Source: JBKEBQ01 sp047973225 | Lineage (GTDB): Bacteria > Bacillota_I > Bacilli_A > Erysipelotrichales > Erysipelotrichaceae | Length of the DNA stretch: 64,000 nucleotides | Assembly: GCA_047973225.1 (NCBI GenBank) | Contig: JBKEBQ010000040.1 | Span: 1-64,000, forward strand | Direction: 5' to 3' | Shown here: positions 55,554 through 64,000 of the stretch, piece by piece | Position numbering within the stretch: position 1 is the stretch's first letter | Layout: the number at the start of each line of letters is the position of its first letter | Notes under the pieces: generated by a model | What the model was told of the DNA's origin: nothing | Database searches by the model: none | Seen by the model: the letters and a program-made list of their open reading frames with translations, nothing else | Made by a program: the position numbers and the translations under genes

Positions 55554-55685
55554 TATGGCTGACAACTATTTAGATTGCAAATGTCATTTTGCGTTTGTTA
55601 AGTATACAAAATAAAATGACATATTAAAAAAAAAATTTGTGTTTTGTGAGGAAGAATACTTTCCTCTTTTATAGGTTGATTTTGA

Positions 55686-55714
55686 TTGTAAGTTTACAAA
55701 TTTTCTAGTATTAT
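55686..55714 (+). promoter_or_regulatory. Promoter of rny-ymdB
   Basis: TTGTAA (55686-55691), a 17-base spacer and TATTAT (55709-55714). The 56-base leader contains nested short repeats TAGTC/GACTA and AGAC/GTCT that could fold. The rest of 55554-55685 shows nothing else. Confidence 0.6.
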
Positions 55715-55777
55715 ATAAGTAGTCATTAGACGATAGGTCTTTTAGACTACAAAAAAGAGAAAGAGAGGAAAAGATAT

Positions 55778-57331
55778 ATGAACGATATCTCAACCATTCT
55801 CTTATCTGGTGTAATTGGTATCGGCATTGGAATTGGTATTATGTTAATGTTTACCAAAATGGGATTAACAAAAAGCCAGCACCAAGCAAAAATAACAATA
55901 CGAGAAGCTGAAAACAAAGCTGAAACACTTATAAAACAAGCTGTTTTAGAAGGAAAAACACAAGCACATGAAATGAAGCTTAATGCTGAAAAAGAAGTAA
56001 AAGTAAAAAATGAAGAACTTCAAGATAAAGAAGGTCAACTTTTACGTCGTGAAAACAATTTGAATTTTAGAGATGAGTCACTGACTCAAAAAGAGCAACA
56101 AATTGATAATAAAAACACGCAATTAAGTGAAAAGTTACTAGCACTAGATGAAAGAGGAAGAGTATTAGAAAAGAATATTGATGCACAAGTTGAAGAATTG
56201 GAAAGAATTTCTTCAATGACAAGCCATGAAGCAAAAACGGAATTGTTTGGTATTGTTGAAAAGCGTATGGATAAAGAAGTTATTTCTTATATCAAAGAAC
56301 GTGAAGATGAAGCCAAGAGTACTGCCGATGAAAAGGCAAAAAATATTATGGCATTGTCGATTCAAAGGCTGTCTCAAGAAGAAGCAGCCGACCGTATGGT
56401 TTCGGTTGTGAATTTGCCATCCGAAGAGATGAAAGGACGGATTATTGGTCGTGAAGGACGTAATATTCGTGCGATTGAACAAGCAACGGGAGTCGATTTG
56501 AATATTGATGATACGCCTGAAGTTATCACCTTGTCTTGTTTTGATCCAATTCGTCGTGAAATTGCACGTCGTGCTTTGGAAGTGTTAATCAAAGATGGAC
56601 GAATTCAACCAGGAAGAATTGAAGAAGTTGTGAAAAAAGCAAAAAAGGAAATGGATCAAACCATTTTAAAAACAGGAGAAGATGCTATCTTTAAATTGAA
56701 TTTAGGGAAAATGGACAAAGATATTGTTCGTCTTGTTGGGAAGTTAAAGTACCGTTATAGCTATGGTCAAAATGCGCTTCAGCATTCAGTTGAAGTTGCG
56801 CAGTTGACGGGAATGATGGCTGTAGAACTCGGGTTAAATCAATCGTTAGCAAAACGTGCAGGGCTATTGCATGATATCGGAAAGGCCATTGATTATGAAG
56901 TAGATGGAAGTCATGTTGCATTAGGTTACAATTTTTGTAAAAAACATGGAGAAGACCCAGTGGTGTTGAATGCAATTCAATCTCATCACGGGGATGTTGA
57001 GGCGAAATATTTAATTTCAAATTTAGTGTATGCAGCTGATACTTTGAGTGCGGCAAGACCTGGTGCCCGTAAAGAACAAATGCAAGCTTATATTAAGCGA
57101 TTGGAAGATTTAGAGACATTGGCAAATTCGTTTGCAGGTGTAGAAACAACGTTTGCGATTCAAGCAGGGCGTGAGATTCGAGTCATGGTTTCGCCAGATA
57201 AAATTAATGATCACCAATCGGTGCGTTTAGCACGGGATTTGCGTGATAAGATTGAAGCGGAATTAACATATCCTGGACAAATTAAAGTCACGGTTATCCG
57301 TGAAACTAGAGCAAATGAAGTAGCAAAATAA
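55778..57331 (+). CDS. rny: Ribonuclease Y
   Basis: This 517-residue membrane-anchored endoribonuclease starts mRNA decay. An N-terminal membrane segment (about 4-25) precedes a long coiled coil to about 200, a KH domain with [15 protein letters not shown], and an HD domain with the metal motif [12 protein letters not shown]. Length is normal. GAGAGGAAAAG lies upstream. It overlaps ymdB by one base (TAATG). Confidence 0.96.
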   Translation: MNDISTILLSGVIGIGIGIGIMLMFTKMGLTKSQHQAKITIREAENKAETLIKQAVLEGKTQAHEMKLNAEKEVKVKNEELQDKEGQLLRRENNLNFRDESLTQKEQQIDNKNTQLSEKLLALDERGRVLEKNIDAQVEELERISSMTSHEAKTELFGIVEKRMDKEVISYIKEREDEAKSTADEKAKNIMALSIQRLSQEEAADRMVSVVNLPSEEMKGRIIGREGRNIRAIEQATGVDLNIDDTPEVITLSCFDPIRREIARRALEVLIKDGRIQPGRIEEVVKKAKKEMDQTILKTGEDAIFKLNLGKMDKDIVRLVGKLKYRYSYGQNALQHSVEVAQLTGMMAVELGLNQSLAKRAGLLHDIGKAIDYEVDGSHVALGYNFCKKHGEDPVVLNAIQSHHGDVEAKYLISNLVYAADTLSAARPGARKEQMQAYIKRLEDLETLANSFAGVETTFAIQAGREIRVMVSPDKINDHQSVRLARDLRDKIEAELTYPGQIKVTVIRETRANEVAK

Positions 57332-58116
57332 TGAATATTTTATTTGTGGGAGATGTTGTTGGTGCCAGTGGTAGAAGAGCACTACAAGAACATGTCATTA
57401 GGTTAAAAAAAGAAAAAAATATTGATTTGGTTATTGCTAATGCTGAAAATGCTGCCCATGGAAAAGGGATAACCTTCAAAATTTATAAACAATTACAACA
57501 ATATGGTGTTGATGTTATAACAATGGGAAATCATACGTTTTCAAAAGATACTATATTGAATTTCATTGATGAAGCAGATGTTTTGATTCGCCCAATGAAT
57601 TTGGAACCTGTAGAATATGGTCAATACTACAAACTCATAGATATTTGTAATACGCGTGTGTGTGTTACAAATATTATGTGTGAAGTATTCATGCACAATG
57701 TCAGTGCATCGCCATTCTCGTGCATGGAACAACTGCTGGAAGAAGTACAGGCAGATATGTATATAGTGGATTTACATGGAGAAGCGACCAGTGAAAAAAC
57801 AGCCTTTGCGAATTATTTTAAAGATAAAGTGCATGTTGTGCTTGGCACGCACACACATGTACAGACTGCAGATGAGCGTATCATTGAGAATTGCGCCTTT
57901 ATTTCTGATGTTGGCATGTGTGGAGCATATGATAGTATTATTGGTCGTGAAGTGGAAGAGGTATTAACACGATTTACAAGTGATAAAAAAACGCGTTTTA
58001 CAGTTGCTGAGGGTGATTTCTTATTTTGTGCGGTTTGTATCGAAATCGACGAAATCACAAAACAGGTCCAAAATATTGAACGAATCCAAATTCGCCCGAA
58101 AATGCTTAGTGAATAA
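57331..58116 (+). CDS. ymdB: YmdB-family metallophosphoesterase
   Basis: The 261-residue protein has the di-metal motifs FVGDVVGASGRRA, ANAENAAHGKGIT, MGNHTFSK and VLGTHTHVQTAD. YmdB hydrolyses 2',3'-cyclic AMP and influences biofilm in Bacillus. It follows rny as in many Firmicutes, suggesting a shared RNA-metabolism role. Start overlaps the rny stop. Confidence 0.95.
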   Translation: MNILFVGDVVGASGRRALQEHVIRLKKEKNIDLVIANAENAAHGKGITFKIYKQLQQYGVDVITMGNHTFSKDTILNFIDEADVLIRPMNLEPVEYGQYYKLIDICNTRVCVTNIMCEVFMHNVSASPFSCMEQLLEEVQADMYIVDLHGEATSEKTAFANYFKDKVHVVLGTHTHVQTADERIIENCAFISDVGMCGAYDSIIGREVEEVLTRFTSDKKTRFTVAEGDFLFCAVCIEIDEITKQVQNIERIQIRPKMLSE

Positions 58117-58125
58117 TGAAACTTT

Positions 58126-58165
58126 AAACTATCGGACTTGTTATATGTTGAGTTCGATAGTTTTT
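58126..58165 (+). terminator. Terminator of rny-ymdB
   Basis: AAACTATCGGACT (58126-58138) pairs with AGTTCGATAGTTT (58151-58163), with one G-U pair, followed by T residues. Confidence 0.85.
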
Positions 58166-58439
58166 ATATGATATGTTTAATTTTAAAATCAGTATACTGT
58201 GATAAAAAGATTACACAAGTATGTTTTTATCTTTAAAAAATACGTTTTTGATGTTACAAACAAAACTGTATTTGGGGATATTTATTCATCCATTTACTAC
58301 TTTTCTATTTTTAGATTTTAACGACATTCCTTGGGTATCTTTCGATTTTGCCTCATATTGGCTGTAATGGATAAAACAAATTATAAAAGTATTTTTTCAA
58401 TTTACTTTTATTTTTTTATGGAAAGACAATGCAGTTCTT
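58166..58439. other. Intergenic region with no convincing gene
   Basis: AT-rich. One 38-codon frame from an ATG at 58251 to 58367 is hydrophobic but lacks a ribosome binding site. It may be transposon-edge or decayed DNA. Confidence 0.5.
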
Positions 58440-59150
58440 CGTTTCTTAGAATATTTTGATAATGTTTCCATACCTATTTTTTTAAATAGCGTATTAGACA
58501 TGGTCTTTTCTTAGCCTTTCTATCAATAACACAGTTGAGCTAGAAGTAGTACGAGAATAAAGAATTCCTCAATTGATGTTCCCCGTTGCCTTTTCGTGAT
58601 ATAAGTCTTGTTGTTAGCTGGCTTCTTTAAAGAAGCCATACGGGGACTGTCCATGGGCTTTACATTAACCAATCCTGATCTAATATAGAATACATGGTTT
58701 TAGAACTCATTGTAATCCATAGTTTCAATTTTCATAGTTCTGTTAATTTTTAAGTCATGGATCACTTCATCAACAGATGCTAATGTATTTGTTTTTAGTT
58801 GTGAGACAACAAGTGCAATCAATGGTGCTAATTTATCTCTTTTTAGATGATTGCTTAACTTGGCTTTTCTGGATCTTCTTTCAAAAGAAGCATGTGCAGA
58901 AAGCTCGTTTTTACTGTGTAATTGTGAGTCTAAGATCGTAATGGAAGCATCTCTAATGTTGTTATAGATAGTCGAACTGGTCGTTTTTAGTTCATGTACT
59001 AATCGTTGCACCCGTTTGGTTCTACCAATGTTGCGAATCTTATTGCCATGAATAGCCCTGTGTTTACTTACTTTTTGGATGATATATTTGTAATTTTTTT
59101 GTTTTAAATGTTTGAATTTTTGTTTTGTAGTGATTTATAGTGGCAGTTCA
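58440..59150 (-). pseudogene. Decayed IS30-family transposase
   Basis: Read on the minus strand, a frame from about 59150 down to 58700 gives an N-terminal part with LKRDKLAPLIALVVSQLK and SVDEVIHDLK, lacking a start codon. After a frameshift near 58690, another frame gives KPMDSPRMASLKKPANNKT and then YITKRQRGTSIEEF, which match the middle of IS30-type transposases. Further weak matches reach about 58440, interrupted by stops. The catalytic DDE residues cannot be found. It is a multiply frameshifted relic. The perfect palindrome near 58620 lies inside this coding remnant. Confidence 0.75.
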
Positions 59151-59326
59151 TAGAGGGTTTCCTTATTGTTTTTTTGACGATTACAATGATAAACTATCTG
59201 TGAACTTTTTTATATATCTAATTTTGAGAAAATTAGTTCATAGGAGTTCTTTATAATTTCAACTTCATTTTACAATACAAGTTTGTCTGCAAAGCATTAA
59301 AAACACTAGCAAAACAAAAAGGATAA

Positions 59327-59335
59327 TGCTATAAT
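59327..59335 (+). promoter_or_regulatory. Extended -10 promoter of the ferredoxin gene
   Basis: TGCTATAAT with TATAAT at 59330-59335, 26 bases before the ATG. The stretch 59151-59326 shows nothing else. Confidence 0.6.
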
Positions 59336-59361
59336 GTTCTTGTCATAAAGGAGGTTTTGGT

Positions 59362-59535
59362 ATGCCTGTTAAAATTAATTTGGATACTTGTATTGGATGT
59401 GGAGCTTGTGTAGGCGTCTGTCCAACAGAAGCATTGTCATTAAACGCTGATGGTAAGTCAGTATGTGATGATCCAGCATGTATCGATTGTGGAGCATGTA
59501 TTGGTGTTTGTCCAACAGAATCAATTTCACAATAA
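59362..59535 (+). CDS. 2[4Fe-4S] ferredoxin
   Basis: This 57-residue electron carrier has two classical cluster motifs: CIGCGACVGVCPTE and CIDCGACIGVCPTE, separated by a short loop. It probably serves pyruvate:ferredoxin oxidoreductase, hydrogenase or radical-SAM enzymes, the next gene miaB being one. AAAGGAGG precedes the ATG. It has its own promoter and terminator, so it is expressed alone. Confidence 0.95.
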   Translation: MPVKINLDTCIGCGACVGVCPTEALSLNADGKSVCDDPACIDCGACIGVCPTESISQ

Positions 59536-59558
59536 ACCAAGCACGGCTTGGTTTTTTT
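59534..59558 (+). terminator. Terminator of the ferredoxin gene
   Basis: AAACCAAGC (59534-59542) and GCTTGGTTT (59546-59554) form a 9-bp stem with a three-base loop and a T tract. Confidence 0.88.
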
Positions 59559-59583
59559 GTCTATATAAATGAAGAGGTAACAA

Positions 59584-61020
59584 ATGAGTAATAAAGAAAA
59601 ATATATATTGCCAAATTTAAAAACTGCACAATTACGCAGTAAAAATAAAGTGTTGATTGAAAAGGATATGTTTCATATTCCAAAAGAAGTAAAAACACTA
59701 GGTTTATCGAGAACCTTCTTTTTGCGTACATATGGTTGTCAAGCAAATGAGCGGGATGGCGAAACAATTGCTGGTATTTTGGAAATGATGTGTTTTCAAC
59801 AGGTTGCAACTCCCAGTGAAGCAGATTTGATTATTATGAATACTTGCGCAGTGCGAAAAAATGCGGAAGATAAAGTTTTGGGCGAGCTTGGATCATTGAA
59901 GCGCTTAAAGAAAACAAACCCTGACTTAATGTTTGTAATGTGTGGGTGTATGGCACAAGAAGAAGATATCATTCAAACAATATTAGAAAAATATCCTCAT
60001 GTAGATTTAGTTTTTGGAACACACAATATTCATCGATTACCAGAATTGTTGTTGCAGGCGACGATGAATAAAGAGCGAACAATCGAGGTGTTTTCAAAAG
60101 AGGGGGAAGTTATTGAAAATCTTCCAGTAAAGCGTTTTGGCGAAACCAAAGCTTGGGTAAACATCATGTATGGATGCGATAAATTTTGTACATACTGTAT
60201 TGTACCATATACCAGAGGGAAAGAGCGTTCACGCACTGTGGAAGATATTCTTTTAGAAGTGAAGCAATTAAAGGATCAAGGATTTCAAGAAGTTACTTTA
60301 TTAGGTCAAAATGTGAATTCTTATGGAAAAGATATTCAAGGAGGAATTGATTTTGCGCGATTGTTGCAGGCTGTGGCTGAAGTTGGTATTGCAAGAGTTC
60401 GTTTTACTACCTCTCATCCTTGGGACTTTAGCGATGCTATGATTGAGATTATTGCGAAATATGATAATATCATGCCGTTTATCCATTTACCCGTACAATC
60501 AGGAGATGACGATATGTTAAAAATCATGGGTAGGCGATATACAATTGCCGAGTATAAGGAAGTCTTTGATAAACTAAATAAAAAAATTAAAAATGTGGCT
60601 TTTTCTACTGATATTATTGTAGGTTTTCCAAACGAAAGTGAAGAACAGTTTCAAAAAACGCTCGCGCTTGTTGAATATTGTAAATTTGATAATGCATTTA
60701 CGTTTATTTATTCTCCAAGGGAAGGCACTCCAGCGGCTTCAATGCAGGACAGTGTTCCTTTAGAAGAAAAACAGGAACGATTACAGCGACTTATGGACAA
60801 AACCAATAGATATGCGCTGAAAAAAAATGAGCAATGGGTTGGAAAAATTTGCAAAGTACTTGTGGATGGTGCAAGCAAGAAAAATGCAAAGGTTATGAGT
60901 GGTTATACTGAACAAAACAAATTGGTAAACTTTGTAGCGCAAAAAGCAAAACCTGGTGACATCATTGATATTCGCATTACAGAGGCGAAAACGTGGTCAT
61001 TGCGTGGTGAGGAAGTGTAA
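59584..61020 (+). CDS. miaB: tRNA-2-methylthio-N6-isopentenyladenosine synthase MiaB
   Basis: This 478-residue radical-SAM enzyme adds the methylthio group to i6A37 of tRNA. An N-terminal MTTase domain has TYGCQANERDGE, the radical-SAM cluster is CDKFCTYCIVPYTRG near residue 200, and a C-terminal TRAM domain ends it. The partner MiaA is not in the window. GAGGTAAC lies upstream. Confidence 0.95.
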   Translation: MSNKEKYILPNLKTAQLRSKNKVLIEKDMFHIPKEVKTLGLSRTFFLRTYGCQANERDGETIAGILEMMCFQQVATPSEADLIIMNTCAVRKNAEDKVLGELGSLKRLKKTNPDLMFVMCGCMAQEEDIIQTILEKYPHVDLVFGTHNIHRLPELLLQATMNKERTIEVFSKEGEVIENLPVKRFGETKAWVNIMYGCDKFCTYCIVPYTRGKERSRTVEDILLEVKQLKDQGFQEVTLLGQNVNSYGKDIQGGIDFARLLQAVAEVGIARVRFTTSHPWDFSDAMIEIIAKYDNIMPFIHLPVQSGDDDMLKIMGRRYTIAEYKEVFDKLNKKIKNVAFSTDIIVGFPNESEEQFQKTLALVEYCKFDNAFTFIYSPREGTPAASMQDSVPLEEKQERLQRLMDKTNRYALKKNEQWVGKICKVLVDGASKKNAKVMSGYTEQNKLVNFVAQKAKPGDIIDIRITEAKTWSLRGEEV

Positions 61021-61033
61021 GCTTCCTTTTTTT
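61010..61033 (+). terminator. Terminator of miaB
   Basis: AGGAAG (61010-61015) and CTTCCT (61022-61027) with a six-base loop, then T residues. The stop codon TAA lies in the loop. Confidence 0.75.
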
Positions 61034-61103
61034 ATGGACAATAAAGAAAAAATCGTTTATTATAGGGGTTAAGAGATTGGTGTATATACACGATAGGAAT
61101 AGC

Positions 61104-61970
61104 ATGAAATTAAAAAATCGAAACAATCAAAAATTTATCATTCGCATCATTTTAGGATGTTTGTTGTATGTCATGGGAATCAACTTTTTTATTACACCGG
61201 CTGCTTTATATAGTGGAGGAATGATTGGGATTGCCCAAATTATTCGTACCTTACTAGAGAATGCTGGTTTACATTTTCGGTTTGAAATTAGTGGAATTTT
61301 AAACTTCATTTTTAATATTCCATTACTTATTATTGCCTACCGTAGCATATCTAGAAGATTTTTAGTCTTTACGCTTGTGAGTATTGGACTGCAAATGTTA
61401 TTATTCACCATTGTGCCAATTCCCAAAGAAGCAATTGTAGGTGATGTGTTAACTGCTTGTATCATTGGTGGTTTGATCAGTGGTTATGGAGTCGGCAGCA
61501 TTTTAAAGGCGCATGGATCAGGTGGAGGATTGGACATTTTGGGAGTGCTGTTCTCAAAGCGACATACCAATCTTACTGTGGGTCGTTTGGCGATTGTTAT
61601 CAACGCATTTATATACGGAATTTGCGCGATTTTGTTTCAAGTGGAAATTGCGATTTACTCTATTATTTATCAAGCCGTTTTTTTATTTGTTGTTGATAAA
61701 GTACATTACCAAAATATCAATACAACAGCCGTAATCTTTACGCAACATTTTGAAGTGAAGGATTATATTATCGATGAGTTACATCGTGGGGTTACATTTT
61801 GGGAAGGTAAAGGTGGTTATACCAATGAAGACACATATATAATGATGGCAGTAGTATCAAAGTATGAAATCTCATCGTTGCGAAATCGCATTCGGAAAAT
61901 TGATAAAAATGCATTCATTATTTTTTCAGAAGGATTACATATTAGTGGAAATTTTAAAAAAAGATTATAG
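61104..61970 (+). CDS. YitT-family membrane protein
   Basis: The 288-residue protein has about five membrane segments in residues 12-190 and a C-terminal DUF2179 domain with GGYTNEDTYIMMAVVSK. The motif GSGGGLDILGVLFSK is typical. Function is unknown; some relatives have been described as transporters. ATAGGA favours the ATG at 61104; the frame can be extended to 61077 without a good start signal. Confidence 0.85.
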   Translation: MKLKNRNNQKFIIRIILGCLLYVMGINFFITPAALYSGGMIGIAQIIRTLLENAGLHFRFEISGILNFIFNIPLLIIAYRSISRRFLVFTLVSIGLQMLLFTIVPIPKEAIVGDVLTACIIGGLISGYGVGSILKAHGSGGGLDILGVLFSKRHTNLTVGRLAIVINAFIYGICAILFQVEIAIYSIIYQAVFLFVVDKVHYQNINTTAVIFTQHFEVKDYIIDELHRGVTFWEGKGGYTNEDTYIMMAVVSKYEISSLRNRIRKIDKNAFIIFSEGLHISGNFKKRL

Positions 61971-61983
61971 AAGGAGAGTTATC

Positions 61984-63786
61984 ATGAAAAAACATATACT
62001 AAAAATTATAAGTATCCTTTTATTTTTTAGTGTGGTGGCATGTACACCTACTAAAGAAGCGGTTGTCGAGAAAGAGCGAAATAAGGCATTTGATGAGTTT
62101 TGTGATTCGTTAGCACCACAATTGGTCGCAGATAATGATTATGCTTTGAATTATTTACTTATTGATAAAGAGGCATATGGATTTAACGAGACTACGTATA
62201 CATTGAGCATACCAACCTATGAAGAATGGATAGCTGATAACAAAATGTTAGAAACGTTTAATGAAAAGCTTTTAGCCTTTGATATCGAAGATTTAAATGA
62301 TGAGCAACAACTTACCTATGAAGTATTACAAGATGCTTTGGATACACAAAGTGCAATACCAGATAAGGAGTTATATTATTTATCAACGGATTATTTGGAT
62401 GCAACCTATGGAATACAAAGTGACTTTCCACTTTCTCTTTATATGTACACCTTTCGAACAAAACAAGATATTGACTCCTATATCAATTTGATGAAAGAAT
62501 ATCCAGCGCATTTGCAATCGTTGTTGGTGCATGAACAAGAGCGCCAAGATCAAGGTTTTGGGATGACAAAGAGTGAAGTGGCTGTTATAAAACAACAAGC
62601 AGAAGATTTCTTAGAGGCAGATCTTGATTTTTTAGTTTCATCTTTTAAAGAAAGAATTGACAGTGTTGAAGATATTAGTGAAGAAGAAAAAAAGCAATAT
62701 GAAAAAGACAATGAGACATATTTAAAGAATGGTCTTGTAAAAGGATATGAAATTTTGCGTGATGACATTTCTAATTTGGATATAAAAAACACGCAAGAAT
62801 TAGGAATATCTGCACAAGAATATGGAAAAGAATATTATGAAGCATTGATTGCTCAACAAACCGGTTATAAAGATATTAAAGATTATCTTGATTTTTTGTA
62901 TGATTTACAGGACGATTTAGAAGATGATCTTGTCGAAAAAGAAATTAATATATTTGATATTGAAGAGAGTGAAGTTAGCTATACAGATAAAAAAACACCA
63001 AAAGCGGTGCTGAAGAATTTAGAAAAAATGATGGAAAAAGATTTTCCAAAATTGGATTCTGCATTAAAATATACAATGGAAATTGTGCCAGAGGGGATGC
63101 AATCTATTTTTAGTGCAAGTGCAGCTTATTATATCAGTCCAATAGATAAAGAAACTTCAAATGAGCGAATGATCTTAAATAAGGAGTTTGATCAAAATGA
63201 ATTTTTGACCATTGCGCATGAGGGGTATCCAGGGCATATGTATCAAACGCAATATTATCAACAAATGGTTCCTCATCACTATGTGCGTGATTTTCTGTCT
63301 TATTCAGGATACAGCGAAGGGTATGCAAATTATGTTCAACGTTATGCAACAAAATATGCGAATGATGTGGAAAGTGCAGAAAAAGCGCAAGCAATAGAGG
63401 TATATATATATATAGGAACGCTCATTTTGGATTTTAAGATTCATTATGAAGGTTTGGATATTGAAAGCTATGTAGATGAGTTAATATCGATCTATGCAAC
63501 ATTGTATGGCGACTTGAGTGCATATGGAATTGATGTAACAGAACTCTTAAAAGAGTCTATATCGGTTGAAAATACAGAAATAACCGATAGTTATAATCAA
63601 TTGCTTCATACTCCGGCGATTTTTCCTAAGTATTATGCAGCTGGTTTTCAAATTTCGCAATTAAGAGAAGAAAACAAAGCCTATACAGATGTCGAGTTTC
63701 ATGAAGCACTGTTGCACGTTGGAGATAGTCCTTATCCAGTGATGAAAAAATACGTTGAAAAATACTTACAACAAAATTTTGATTAA
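61984..63786 (+). CDS. DUF885-family lipoprotein, probable metallopeptidase
   Basis: The 600-residue protein has a lipoprotein signal with lipobox SVVACTPTK near residue 20, then a DUF885 domain containing the zinc motif IAHEGYPGHMYQ near residue 413. DUF885 proteins resemble M32-type carboxypeptidases and are predicted to be extracytoplasmic peptidases. AGAAGGAG lies upstream of the ATG, 13 bases after the YitT gene. The substrate is unknown. Confidence 0.88.
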   Translation: MKKHILKIISILLFFSVVACTPTKEAVVEKERNKAFDEFCDSLAPQLVADNDYALNYLLIDKEAYGFNETTYTLSIPTYEEWIADNKMLETFNEKLLAFDIEDLNDEQQLTYEVLQDALDTQSAIPDKELYYLSTDYLDATYGIQSDFPLSLYMYTFRTKQDIDSYINLMKEYPAHLQSLLVHEQERQDQGFGMTKSEVAVIKQQAEDFLEADLDFLVSSFKERIDSVEDISEEEKKQYEKDNETYLKNGLVKGYEILRDDISNLDIKNTQELGISAQEYGKEYYEALIAQQTGYKDIKDYLDFLYDLQDDLEDDLVEKEINIFDIEESEVSYTDKKTPKAVLKNLEKMMEKDFPKLDSALKYTMEIVPEGMQSIFSASAAYYISPIDKETSNERMILNKEFDQNEFLTIAHEGYPGHMYQTQYYQQMVPHHYVRDFLSYSGYSEGYANYVQRYATKYANDVESAEKAQAIEVYIYIGTLILDFKIHYEGLDIESYVDELISIYATLYGDLSAYGIDVTELLKESISVENTEITDSYNQLLHTPAIFPKYYAAGFQISQLREENKAYTDVEFHEALLHVGDSPYPVMKKYVEKYLQQNFD

Positions 63787-63820
63787 ACAAAATAAGTTTG
63801 TGAAAAGTGGGTCATTTAAA

Positions 63821-63849
63821 TTGACGAACGAAAAAAAAAAAGATAGTAT
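63821..63849 (+). promoter_or_regulatory. Promoter of the gene leaving the window
   Basis: TTGACG (63821-63826), a 17-base spacer and TAGTAT (63844-63849), 41 bases before the next ATG. Confidence 0.6.
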
Positions 63850-63890
63850 TATACTCAATAGTAGATTTTTACTATATGAATGGAGCAGAT

Positions 63891-64000
63891 ATGGAATGGC
63901 AAAAGTTGGATAGTTATACAAAGTTGTACACAGAAGCAGAAACGATTAGCATGATACACATGCGCCCCTTTTATGAGGAGCATAATATTAATCATTTGAA
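63891..64000 (+). CDS. Start of an unidentified protein (runs off window)
   Basis: An ATG at 63891 after TGGAGCAG opens a frame that is still open at the window end. It begins MEWQKLDSYTKLYTEAETIS, continues with HMRPFYEEHNI, and is soluble so far. Thirty-six residues are too few to name it. Confidence 0.6.
   Translation, partial: MEWQKLDSYTKLYTEAETISMIHMRPFYEEHNINHL

Noticed and set aside
58610..58640. GGCTTCTTTAAAGAAGCC palindrome as a terminator
   Set aside because: It lies within the readable IS30 transposase remnant (residues ASLKKPA) and has no T tract, so it is a coding coincidence.

Overview
This window is an AT-rich chromosomal segment of a low-GC Gram-positive bacterium (Bacillota). 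The supporting signs are a PyrR-type attenuator, the NAD-linked dihydroorotate dehydrogenase pair PyrK/PyrD, MurT/GatD lipid II amidation, GpsB, a class-B RNase P RNA, RNase Y and AGGAGG ribosome binding sites. Gene orders such as yqeG-yqeH-yhbY-nadD-yqeK-rsfS and rodZ-pgsA-cinA-recA-rny-ymdB-miaB point the same way. TGA is an ordinary stop (carB and uvrC end with it), so this is not a mollicute with code 4. The fused NadD-YqeK and other details suggest an Erysipelotrichia-like organism; that placement is inference.

Layout, left half: a clipped IS3-type transposase start (1-49, minus); the pyrimidine operon pyrC-carA-carB-pyrK-pyrD-pyrF-pyrE (505-9022) with its own promoter, attenuator and a possible 42-codon leader ORF; lspA, a RluD-type pseudouridine synthase, a GluP-like rhomboid and dCMP deaminase (9085-12190); an orphan lipoprotein; cvpA-mutS2-uvrC; a decayed exported-peptide/ABC locus (18194-18805); yebC, a GNAT enzyme and tmcAL; a sugar nucleotidyltransferase; yceD-rpmF; a CarD-like protein; murT-gatD. 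Then comes an intact lactococcin 972-type bacteriocin cassette (26224-29486) and the rimP-nusA-rnpM-ylxQ-infB-rbfA translation operon.

Layout, right half: a VanZ-like protein and an unrecognised 346-residue protein; the yqeG-to-nth housekeeping run (36857-43143); a catabolite-controlled PTS operon ending in a MupG-type 6-phosphomuramidase and a GntR/HutC regulator (43194-47991), with three small poorly known proteins inside; recU-PBP1 on the minus strand; gpsB and rnpB; rodZ-pgsA-pncC-recA; rny-ymdB; a dead IS30-family element (about 58440-59150); ferredoxin, miaB, a YitT protein, a DUF885 lipoprotein and the start of one further gene.

Most of the window is conserved core genome. The accessory content is the bacteriocin cassette, its decayed neighbour-like locus, the PTS/MupG operon and transposon debris. 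The bacteriocin cassette encodes a secreted peptide, a multi-spanning membrane protein and an ABC ATPase, in that order, which is the classical export/immunity layout. The PTS operon probably imports a beta-linked disaccharide, plausibly a cell-wall amino sugar, which the MupG-type hydrolase then cleaves. I saw no tRNA, 5S/16S/23S rRNA, CRISPR array or prophage.
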